A stretch of DNA of 64,000 bases from Candidatus Freyarchaeota archaeon (GTDB lineage: Archaea > Asgardarchaeota > Jordiarchaeia > Jordiarchaeales > Jordiarchaeaceae). Shown piece after piece: positions 17,901 through 23,577 of this stretch. The notes beneath the pieces are model-generated. The model worked only from the letters and a program-made list of their open reading frames with translations, ran no database searches and had not been told where the DNA came from. The stretch spans positions 60,950-124,949 of the forward strand of contig JAUQZE010000029.1 of assembly GCA_030587365.1 (NCBI GenBank), read 5' to 3'. The translations under genes were made by a program, and so were the position numbers. Numbering within the stretch: position 1 is the first letter of the stretch; each line of letters starts with the position of its first letter.

Positions 17901-18240
17901 GTGTCTCTTCAGTATCTCCCCTTTCATCACGATAAACGATAGTCATCTCCAAGTGCAAGTTTGAGGCGTATGTCAGGTTACGGATGCGGGCCTCGTTGGG
18001 GAAAACCGGCATGGTTGAACCGTCAGCCTCTTTCACCGTAGGCTTTCCAACCTCAATCTTACCCAGCCTAACGTAGTAATTCTCCCCTTCTGGTTCAATG
18101 CCTGCTGTCTCGTCTACTATCTGCTGCAGCCCATGCTTAATAAACTCGTCATAAGAATCCAAGTGCTGCCGAACCAGACCATTCTCCTCAATAAAAGCTT
18201 CTACAACACGCCAATTATCCAACTGCTCACCGTTAGACAT
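14902..18240 (-). CDS. rpoB: DNA-directed RNA polymerase subunit B (undivided B'+B'')
   Basis: A single chain of about 1112 residues, equivalent to eukaryotic Rpb2; many Euryarchaeota split it in two, this organism does not. Seen are GGYFIINGSERVLVTQED, HPTHWGKICPNETPEGPNCGL, the lid/hybrid-binding region GDKFATRHGQKG, PDLIVNPHAIPSRMTLGQV and the Rpb2 domain 7 motif RARGPVQILTRQPTEGRARE. A C-terminal zinc ribbon has CEKC and CPLC about 20 residues apart. I start at ATG 18240 (MSNGEQLDN). It forms the catalytic core with A'/A'', which are not in the window. Confidence 0.97.
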   Translation of the reverse strand: MSNGEQLDNWRVVEAFIEENGLVRQHLDSYDEFIKHGLQQIVDETAGIEPEGENYYVRLGKIEVGKPTVKEADGSTMPVFPNEARIRNLTYASNLHLEMTIVYRDERGDTEETPVEVYIGRLPIMLKSEKCPLSQLSREELITLGEDPDDPGGYFIINGSERVLVTQEDLAPNRILIEEANKSSSSTHVAKVFSTAQGFRAPVTMERRRDGSLRISFPSVPGKIPIVVLMRALGLESDKQIAEAISEEDEVVRELIPSIEAASTIISRDEALDYVGKRVAVGQTRDYRLKRAEQVLDRYLLPHIGTEAKDRLRKGFYLGQMASHIIELALGERTEDDKDHYANKRLKLAGDLLMSLFRVAFLSLCRDIKYQLERNAVRGRRRNIKTAVRADVITDRLHHALATGNWVGGKAGVSQLLDRTNYMSALSHLRRVVSPLSRSQPHFEARDLHPTHWGKICPNETPEGPNCGLVKNLALLAYISVGADEKEIESVFVDLGVQPIEEVKREEGAKGAQVYLNGRLIGVHMQPLVFVAEVKKRRRTGQINNEVNIAYYSDTNEIQTNCDQGRARRPLIIVENKTQKYTSEHAAKLRSKEWKFSDLIRRGIVEYLDAEEEENTHIAMTSQDINEKTTHLEIAPTSILGISASIIPYPEHNQSPRNTYEAGMVKQALGLFAANYRTRADTRAHLLHYPQTPIVNTKATTPTGFDKRPAGQNFIVAVLSYEGYNIEDAIIINKASLERGLGRSTFFRSYEAEERKYPGGQEDKFEIPDRNVRGYRAAEAYRHLSDDGIIEPEAEVHGGEIIIGRTSPPRFLEENAGFELPTQTRRETSTSMRHGETGTVDTVSVTETIDGNQLIKVKIRDQRIPELGDKFATRHGQKGIIGLIVPQEDLPFTEDGVVPDLIVNPHAIPSRMTLGQVIESIAGKVGSLSGRKIDGTAFSGETPKNLYKELKQRGLKYNGREVMYNGITGRKYEADIFIGVVYYQKLHHMVADKIHARARGPVQILTRQPTEGRAREGGLRFGEMERDCLIGHGCALILKEKLVEESDKTTTLVCEKCGMLAVYDKNKGRYYCPLCGEDTRVAKVNMSYAFKLLLQELMSLGVAPRLKLAEKT

Positions 18241-18431
18241 AACAACCACTTCTAAGAATCAACCAATCACAAACTATAAACCCGTTTTAAGGTCCCAAAC
18301 GACTATCAGAAACTAACAATACACTGACAAAAACTAAAACAAAGCACTTTATATTCTTTATTCTTACCATCAATTATTCAGCCTAAAACAATCCAATTCC
18401 CGATCTATTATAGCAGAATCTGAGTGAGTTT

Positions 18432-18626
18432 TGGCGGGCCGTACGGGATTTGAATTCGCGAGCCCCGATAAGTATCAGAGGCTACCCGCGACCGCCTGGT
18501 GACTCTCCTGCACCGTTCCAGTGCTGGTTAAAAGCTTCACCCTTCGGAGGTAAGTCCACCGAAGTCAGACGCTCTACCTAATTTCTCGGTTCAACGGTTC
18601 TCGTTGAGCCCCTGAGCTAACGGCCC
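18432..18626 (-). tRNA. trnK-UUU: tRNA-Lys(UUU) with four apparent introns
   Basis: The acceptor stem is GGGCCGT (18626-18620) pairing with ACGGCCC (18442-18436), discriminator G at 18435 and an encoded CCA at 18434-18432. The D stem is GCTC/GAGC, anticodon stem TCTGA, anticodon TTT, T stem GCGGG/CCCGT and T loop TTCAAAT. To obtain this cloverleaf, four insertions of about 28-31 nt must be removed. They lie in the D loop (39-base loop with hairpin TCAACG/CGTTGA), the anticodon loop, the 3' side of the anticodon stem and T-arm position 53/54. The gene is 192 nt for a ~74 nt product. Intron edges may shift by a few bases; one A-C mismatch at 31:39 remains. Confidence 0.87.
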
Positions 18627-19005
18627 ACTTTTTTGAGAGTACGGTAAGATAGCCTATGGAGATTTATATTTTTTTCCTTCTGAATTCCGGCAAAATGTAA
18701 CAGGTATTTGTTTTTGGTGTTTGTTATGTGGAAATGTTTTTGCTTAACTCCTCTAACCGGTCTTGGAATTAGGAAAGAAGGCTTACACCGCCACCTTTAC
18801 ACGCAGCCAATAAACAAAAACACATACACCCCACGCAAAAAACATACTTATTACATCATGCCTTGAATTCCATGCTTAATCCATTTTTATTTGCAATTTG
18901 CCCCTATTATTTCAAAAAATTTGCGGCAGGCGGTTTTCATCTCTTAGGATAGAGAAATTAAAATTCACGTCAAAAATTGGAAATTGTTTCATAGAAGAAA
19001 GGTAT
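18627..19005. other. Spacer between the two tRNA genes
   Basis: About 380 bases. Apart from the tRNA-Lys promoter near 18662 it is A/T-rich, with no reading frame or RNA fold I can support. Confidence 0.5.
18662..18671 (-). promoter_or_regulatory. TATA box of tRNA-Lys
   Basis: The minus-strand sequence AAATATAAAT lies about 40 bases upstream of the tRNA 5' end. It predicts a start near 18640 with a short leader. Confidence 0.6.
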
Positions 19006-19140
19006 TGGCGCCCAAGCCGAGATTTGAATTCCCGCCATAAAACCTTTGTTTTTTGGCCTCGGGTTTCCGCCACAAAACCATCGTTTTTGTGTCCACGACG
19101 TGACAGGCCGCGATGATAGGCCGGGCTACACCACTTGGGC
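19006..19140 (-). tRNA. trnD-GUC: tRNA-Asp(GUC) with two introns
   Basis: Acceptor GCCCAAG (19140-19134) pairs with CTTGGGC (19016-19010), then discriminator G and encoded CCA (19008-19006). The D-arm GTGTAGCCCGGCCTATCAT and the anticodon arm GCGGC-CTGTCAC-GTCGT are uninterrupted and give anticodon GTC. Two insertions follow. One of 28 nt separates the variable region (GGAC) from the T stem CCGAG, and one of 29 nt separates T-stem position 53 from the T loop TTCAAAT. Removing both leaves a 75-nt standard tRNA-Asp before CCA. Non-canonical intron sites like these need a broad-specificity splicing endonuclease. Confidence 0.9.
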
Positions 19141-19568
19141 GCTTTTGTGTGTTTGATTAGAATTAGTCTAAAAATATAAATTTTTCTGTTCATTTGTTGG
19201 CTTTCGTCTCTGGTTAGTTATTTTTGGTGGAAAAAATGTGAATGAGGTTGTATTAGTATCTAAAAAGCTGCATTTTTTGTAAAAATATCAATGCTGTTTT
19301 CAAATGAGGCTACCAATACTTGTTTGGTGTTTGTCTAACTTGTTTTTGTGGTGGTGATATTTCTAAAATTGGTGGAAATAATATCTGTTGTAAAAGCTGA
19401 ATAAAATCGGATCAACATTCGAAAATTGTCTGCCCAGAGGCTAAATTTCAGGTCATGTAATCCGTAATACGCTGCTGCTTGGTTGTGTGTTTGAAGCTCT
19501 GGGGTTTTGGTGTTGTGTTTGCGCTTGTGGTTTGAAGATAAGTTGGTGTTTGTTTTTGGTTAGAAACG
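19141..19568. other. Spacer upstream of the permuted 5S gene
   Basis: About 430 bases of T/G-rich sequence. It contains the tRNA-Asp promoter near 19171. I see no credible gene, and the short frames here lack ribosome sites. Confidence 0.5.
19171..19180 (-). promoter_or_regulatory. TATA box of tRNA-Asp
   Basis: TTTATATTTT on the minus strand, centred about 35 bases upstream of the tRNA 5' end. It predicts a leader of roughly 9 nt. Confidence 0.65.
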
Positions 19569-19578
19569 TTTATATTTT
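19569..19578 (+). promoter_or_regulatory. TATA box of the permuted 5S rRNA gene
   Basis: TTTATATTTT preceded by GAAACG (BRE-like). The TATA centre is about 27 bases before 19600, so transcription should begin almost exactly at the closing helix of the permuted 5S precursor. Confidence 0.7.
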
Positions 19579-19600
19579 CGTTTTGTGTGTGGGAAGTAGA

Positions 19601-19745
19601 CGTCGCTGCGTGAAAGTTAAGCTCATGCATGATTCTGTGAGTACTGCTCTCCGCGAGGGAGCGGAAAAACTGAATACTGGCGCTTCGGTGCCGGTCATAG
19701 TGCATGGGGATCACCCGTTCTCTTACCGAACACGGATCAGCGACG
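19601..19745 (+). rRNA. rrf: Circularly permuted 5S rRNA gene with bulge-helix-bulge ends
   Basis: The 3' half of 5S rRNA (19615-19683, beginning AGTTAAGC) comes first. It is joined by TTCG (19684-19687) to the 5' half (19688-19736, GTGCCGGTCATAG to CGAACACGGA). All five helices form in native order: I GTGCCGGT/ACTGGCGC, II GTGCATG/CATGCAT, III CCGT/ACGG, IV GCTCTC/GGGAGC, V ATTC/GAAT. Flanking CGTCGCTG (19601-19608) pairs with CAGCGACG (19738-19745). Between them lie a 3-nt bulge GAT (19735-19737), a 4-bp helix CACG/CGTG and a 3-nt bulge AAA (19613-19615), a textbook BHB motif. Cuts after the second bulge base and ligation give CACGGA+AGTTAAG, the universal 5S sequence, in a 122-nt circle. 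No other 5S copy is in the window. Confidence 0.92.
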
Positions 19746-20016
19746 CCACAATTCTAATTTCTCTGATTTTTGGGTTTTTGTGTTGATTTTTGCTGGTTGT
19801 GCGTTGCTTTTTTCTTTTGTGTTTTTTGGGGTTTTTTGACTTTTTTGTTGTGTTGTTTTGGTGTTTTTTGTATACTATTTGGGATTCGTTTTCGGGAATA
19901 ATTATGTAGTGTTCGGAAAGCAAGGGCAAGGGAGGGAACAAAAACTTTATGTAATTCTTGTACTTATCATTTTACGCACACCATTTTCTGGTGTGTTGTT
20001 GTCTACCCATTTCGGT
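19746..20016. other. T-rich spacer and tRNA-Trp leader
   Basis: Long T runs after 19760 probably end 5S transcription. CTTTATGTA at 19945-19953 is a possible TATA box for tRNA-Trp. It would place the start next to a perfect 7-bp hairpin CACACCA/TGGTGTG (19977-19995) in the leader. Confidence 0.45.
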
Positions 20017-20229
20017 GGGGACGTTGTGTAGTCAGAGTGGTTTGGGACAATGGTTTGGTTGTTCTGAACTCGGCTAAGAAGCATGGCAGGCTCCAGAGGC
20101 TGTGAGATTAAGCAGGTTTGCTGACCAGAAGATGATGAACTTCTGGAGAAGTGAGCTTGAGAAACCTGTTGGTCGAGAGTTCAAAAGGGGAAATTTTGTT
20201 TCTCCTTGGAAGTCTCTCCGTCCCCACCA
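20017..20229 (+). tRNA. trnW-CCA: tRNA-Trp(CCA) with three introns, one a C/D guide
   Basis: Acceptor GGGGACG (20017-20023) pairs with CGTCCCC (20219-20225), followed by A73 and encoded CCA. The D stem is GTGT/GCAT, anticodon stem GCAGG/CCTGT with loop CTCCAGA (anticodon CCA at 20093-20095), T stem GAGAG/CTCTC. Introns: D loop about 20033-20070 (38 nt), anticodon loop 20098-20164 (67 nt, canonical 37/38 site) and T loop about 20185-20211 (27 nt). The 67-nt intron contains CTGA (20121), ATGATGA (20132) and GTGA (20151). The stretch before CTGA pairs with the 3' splice region so that the N+5 rule selects C39. TCTGGAG (20142) pairs with the anticodon loop so that N+5 selects C34. This matches the known archaeal tRNA-Trp guide intron. 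Confidence 0.88.
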
Positions 20230-20353
20230 TTTTTCTGTTATTTTATGATTCTGGCTAGGTGGGAGTAATATTTTTCCTTTTTTGGTTTGGGTCAAATATA
20301 TAACTTTTTTCTTATCGTGAATATAATATGTTATAAGACTGGTTTTTGAAACG

Positions 20354-21232
20354 TTGGAGTTGGCTGTGTTGAAGGGTTTGGATATTAAGCTTGTTCTTCC
20401 TGGGTCTTTGATTTCTGATGCTTCGGATTTGAGGCTTAAGACATTGAAGTTGGGGCAGGTGGGGCGTTTTGCTGCTATTTTTAGGGTGTCTGAGATTCTG
20501 CTTTATGCGGATTATAGTTATGATAAGCAGGAGGGAGATTTGGTTCTGATTAAGAAGATTTTGGATTATATGGAGGCACCTCAGTATTTGAGGAAACGTC
20601 TTTTTCCTCCGTCGCCACTTTTGAAGTATGCGGGCGTTCTTCCACCTCTTGCCTCTCTTCATCACCCGCTTGAGAGTAGAAAAAAGGAATTACGTGATGG
20701 GGAATTTAGGGAAGGTGTGGTTGTCGCAAATGATTCCAAGGGGGCTTTAGTGGATATTGGGGTGGAGCAGCCTCAAAGACTAAGGAGAGTTAATTTGCCC
20801 GTGAACAGCCGTGTCACGGTTAAAGTGGTGGTAAAGAATGAGGAGTTGTACTTGGATAGGGCGGATCGTGATGAGATTAGTGATTATTGGGGTTACTTAG
20901 TTACGATTTCTAGGGATTCTCTGGGTTCGACTCTTCAGAAGCTTCGTCCAGCATTGATTGTTTTAACTTCTAGGTATGGCGCTGCGTTCAGAGATGTTTC
21001 TGAGAGGGTTTTGGAGAGGTGGAGGGATGCAGGAAAGCTTTTCTTGGTTTTCGGGGGCCCCTATCAGGGATTAAAAGAGATGCTCGAAAAGGAGAAAAGG
21101 AGTCCGCATGAGGTCGGGGATTTTGTGGTAAACTTTGTGCCTAACCAGGCGACGCGAACTATAAGAACTGAGGAGGCGGTGTCAGCGGCGTTAGCGGTCT
21201 TGAACATGTATCGTGAAAACGCTTCAAAATGA
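20354..21232 (+). CDS. SPOUT-fold RNA methyltransferase-like protein (SPOUT1/C9orf114 family)
   Basis: A 292-residue protein starting at TTG 20354. The first half has LVLPGSLISDASDLRLKTLKLGQ and VSEILLYADYS, an inserted OB-like segment (GEFREGVVVANDSKGALVDIG) follows, and the second half has the knotted SPOUT end (LFLVFGGPYQGLKEML, GDFVVNFVPNQATRTIRTEEA). The family is archaeal/eukaryotic and often precedes the L3-L4-L23 ribosomal genes. Here it is followed directly by L23. The target RNA is not established from sequence. Confidence 0.85.
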   Translation: MELAVLKGLDIKLVLPGSLISDASDLRLKTLKLGQVGRFAAIFRVSEILLYADYSYDKQEGDLVLIKKILDYMEAPQYLRKRLFPPSPLLKYAGVLPPLASLHHPLESRKKELRDGEFREGVVVANDSKGALVDIGVEQPQRLRRVNLPVNSRVTVKVVVKNEELYLDRADRDEISDYWGYLVTISRDSLGSTLQKLRPALIVLTSRYGAAFRDVSERVLERWRDAGKLFLVFGGPYQGLKEMLEKEKRSPHEVGDFVVNFVPNQATRTIRTEEAVSAALAVLNMYRENASK

Positions 21233-21405
21233 GACTTCATGAGGGCTAAGCAGAGTTTTTTGTGTTTCTGCCTTTCATTTGGTACGTTAAACGTTAAAAA
21301 TTTATTAATTCAATGACTAGAGGGTTACAGCTTCTTACGTTCTTATATAGAGGGTTGATTTTTTCCTGGGATTGTTGATAAGAAAATTTAATTAAGGACT
21401 GTGCA

Positions 21406-21423
21406 ATTGCTTTACAGAGCAAT
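21406..21423 (+). promoter_or_regulatory. Hairpin in the L23 leader
   Basis: ATTGCT and AGCAAT form a 6-bp stem around a 6-base loop, 24 bases before the L23 ATG. It could be a protein-binding leader element or chance. Confidence 0.3.
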
Positions 21424-21447
21424 AGTTTATGGTAGGAGATAAGTCAA

Positions 21448-21714
21448 ATGGGCTTTAATGCTTACAAGGTAATAATTAGGCCTGTAACCACGGAATCTGC
21501 ATTGGAACTGATTGAATCCGAAAACAAGATAGTTTTTTTAGTGTATCGGAGTGCTAATAAGTCGAGTATAAAGAGGGCGGTAGAAGAACTCTACAATGTG
21601 AAGGTTGATAAAGTGACTACTTTAGTTCTTCCTGGTGGTAAGAAGAAGGCTTTCGTAAAACTTTCACCTGAAAACAGCGCGATTGATGTGGCAACCGAAA
21701 TCGGTATATTCTAG
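21448..21714 (+). CDS. rpl23: Ribosomal protein L23 (uL23)
   Basis: An 88-residue protein at the polypeptide exit, docking site for SRP. Seen are IIRPVTTESALELIESENKIVFLV, SSIKRAVEELYNVKVDKVTTLVLPGGKKKAFVKL and the end DVATEIGIF. ATG 21448 follows GGTAGGAG. In most archaea L3 and L4 come directly before L23 and L2 after it; here neither side is conserved, so this L23 has left the usual operon. Confidence 0.96.
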   Translation: MGFNAYKVIIRPVTTESALELIESENKIVFLVYRSANKSSIKRAVEELYNVKVDKVTTLVLPGGKKKAFVKLSPENSAIDVATEIGIF

Positions 21715-21808
21715 AAGAAATTTTCTAAAATTAATTATGTTTATAGTATTTACTCATTTTTACTTATTTTAAATGAAATTGGGTTTCGATTTCTAACATC
21801 TGGTAACG

Positions 21809-22453
21809 GTGTCCCGCTTGGGAATAAAGGATTTAATTAGGGAAATAAATAAACTAAAAACTGGCCCAGTGAGTGGGGAAATCTCTAGGCGAATGAGGGA
21901 GTTTGAGGAACTACATGAGAGGGGTAATGCTGAATGGTTTTCGGAGCTTTGTTTTTGTATTTTAACCGCATATTCTAGCGCTGAGCTTGGTTTAAAAATT
22001 CAAAGAGATCTAAACTGTGAAGATTTCTTAGCACTATCCCAAGAAAATCTTTGTTGCAAACTTAGAGAAGAGGGTCATAGATTTTCCGAAAGAAGAGCGG
22101 ACTTTATTGTTTGTGCGAGAGATTTTTCTAATATTAAGGAAATCATTACTGGTTTTTCGGATGAGAGAGTGGCTAGAGAATGGTTAGTTGAGAGAATTAG
22201 GGGTTTAGGCTACAAAGAGGCTAGCCACTTTCTGAGAAATGTTGGCTACAAGAATATTGCAATACTGGATAGGCATGTTATCAGAGTTATGTTTAAATAC
22301 GGATTAATTAGTGAAATTCCTAAAACACTGACTAGAAGAAAGTACCTTGAATTAGAGCAAAAACTGGAAAAGTTGAAGGAAAGGGTCGGTCTATCCCTTG
22401 GAGAATTGGACCTATATCTATGGTTCATGAAAACCGGTAAGATTTTGAAGTAA
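21809..22453 (+). CDS. ogg2: 8-oxoguanine DNA glycosylase/AP lyase, Ogg2 type
   Basis: A 214-residue helix-hairpin-helix-GPD protein that removes 8-oxoguanine and nicks the abasic site. The HhH motif IRGLGYKEASHFLRNVG carries the catalytic Lys, and the conserved Asp lies downstream in NIAILDRHVIRVM. The C-terminal DLYLWFMKTGKILK is typical of the Ogg2 group, whose last Lys contacts the base. It starts at GTG 21809. Length and motif spacing match archaeal members. Confidence 0.9.
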   Translation: MSRLGIKDLIREINKLKTGPVSGEISRRMREFEELHERGNAEWFSELCFCILTAYSSAELGLKIQRDLNCEDFLALSQENLCCKLREEGHRFSERRADFIVCARDFSNIKEIITGFSDERVAREWLVERIRGLGYKEASHFLRNVGYKNIAILDRHVIRVMFKYGLISEIPKTLTRRKYLELEQKLEKLKERVGLSLGELDLYLWFMKTGKILK

Positions 22454-22468
22454 TAGTCTTCTCTGTGC

Positions 22469-23248
22469 TTAGGCTAAGAGAGACACGTAAATTGCCAAGA
22501 AGATTAGCATTATCGCATATGATGAGATGAGTGCAACGGTCGTCGATAGTTCGTTGACCTGCCGGATTCCCAGCGCTATTATGAATGCTGCCCAGAGCCA
22601 GCAGGCGATCTCTATAATTGTCACAACATTCCAAACCGAGGACGCAAAAACAAGGGCTACAGAAATCCCGGCTTGGAGAACATTGGCATCAGCTGGAATA
22701 ATTATTGTGGGTAGGCTTGTGAAGAGTACTAGAACTGATATGGCTCTGCCTATGAGTACTGGCGTGTAAGCATAGCCAATTATTGATAAATCCCTCTTGA
22801 AGCTGCCCTTTTTTCCGACTAATCGGAAGGGAAGCCAGTAGATGAAAACAAGAAATAGAAATTGAATAAAGACCAGTATTGCATTTGACGCCATTCTGCC
22901 TAAAAGGGCACCTTCGCCTAGAGCACGGAGAGCCCAGTAATTTCCAAAAGGATAAATATGATTCCATCCCGCGGCATAGCAGAGGGTAATGCCAAGGACG
23001 TTAAGCAAATATATTATAAGAGGTCCCGCAGCGTCGGGGGCTCGTGAAATATCGTGAAAGGCTTTATTCGGGGCGATTATGGCTTTAGCTATTCGAGTTG
23101 GAAAGGGCATCGCGCTAATGGGTTCCTTCTCGGGCCTTTTGAGTAAAGGAAGCAGTCTCTCTAGGGTTTCTTCGGCTATACGGTAATTACACTCCGGACA
23201 AACTTCTTCATCTGGTGCCACCAGAGCACCACACCTCGGGCAACTCAT
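22469..23248 (-). CDS. Yip1-domain membrane protein with N-terminal zinc ribbon
   Basis: About 259 residues. ATG 23248 is preceded by CGGAGAAA. The N-terminus is a zinc ribbon, CPRCGALVAPDEEVCPEC. After a linker come about five to six hydrophobic segments (GPLIIYLLNVLGITLCYAAG, ILVFIQFLFLVFIYWL, a segment near RAISVLVLFTSLP, VWNVVTIIEIACWLWAAFII, ALISSYAIMLIFLAIYVSLL). LSIIGYAYTPVLIGR is typical of the Yip1 family. In eukaryotes Yip1 proteins bind Rab GTPases in vesicle transport. Archaeal and bacterial Yip1-domain proteins exist too, so a trafficking role is only inference. Confidence 0.85.
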   Translation of the reverse strand: MSCPRCGALVAPDEEVCPECNYRIAEETLERLLPLLKRPEKEPISAMPFPTRIAKAIIAPNKAFHDISRAPDAAGPLIIYLLNVLGITLCYAAGWNHIYPFGNYWALRALGEGALLGRMASNAILVFIQFLFLVFIYWLPFRLVGKKGSFKRDLSIIGYAYTPVLIGRAISVLVLFTSLPTIIIPADANVLQAGISVALVFASSVWNVVTIIEIACWLWAAFIIALGIRQVNELSTTVALISSYAIMLIFLAIYVSLLA

Positions 23249-23577
23249 GGAAATTTCTCCGTTTTTTAACAAATTATTTTGCTTTGGCCTTTTTTATCAG
23301 AACTTGGGATTGAGGGCAGTATCTTTACATGAAAAATTGTTTTTTCAAATTGAACATTGGAATTATAAATTGATACTATTAAACCTGAGTATCCAATTGT
23401 ATAATTACCTACCTTTTTTTGAAGAACTTTACTGAATTAATGGACAAGAGTACCTATATCTTTTCTGTTTATAAATTAATGCAAAGGTCAGAGAAGAATA
23501 CTTTTGAATATGTGTTCACATAATATAATATCAGTCAAACCATCCAAATCAGAACCTGTTCAGGAGAAGATGGTTAA
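23249..23577. other. Intergenic region between divergent genes
   Basis: A/T-rich; it must hold promoters for the Yip1-like gene (minus) and the next gene (plus). I see no further structure. Confidence 0.5.

Noticed and set aside
19683..19745. Truncated 5S rRNA pseudogene
   Set aside because: The apparently missing 3' half lies directly upstream, and the flanks form a BHB motif, so it is permuted rather than broken.
19487..19786. 99-residue ORF across the 5S region
   Set aside because: Overlaps the 5S rRNA, which fully explains the sequence; the predicted peptide has no coding character.
20111..20170. tRNA-Ala(UGC) anticodon arm (GCAGGTTTGC...CCTGT)
   Set aside because: It pairs, but the acceptor lacks the G3-U70 pair and no D arm fits. 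Reading GCAGG at 20086 instead gives a complete tRNA-Trp, with this stretch being the C/D guide inside its intron.
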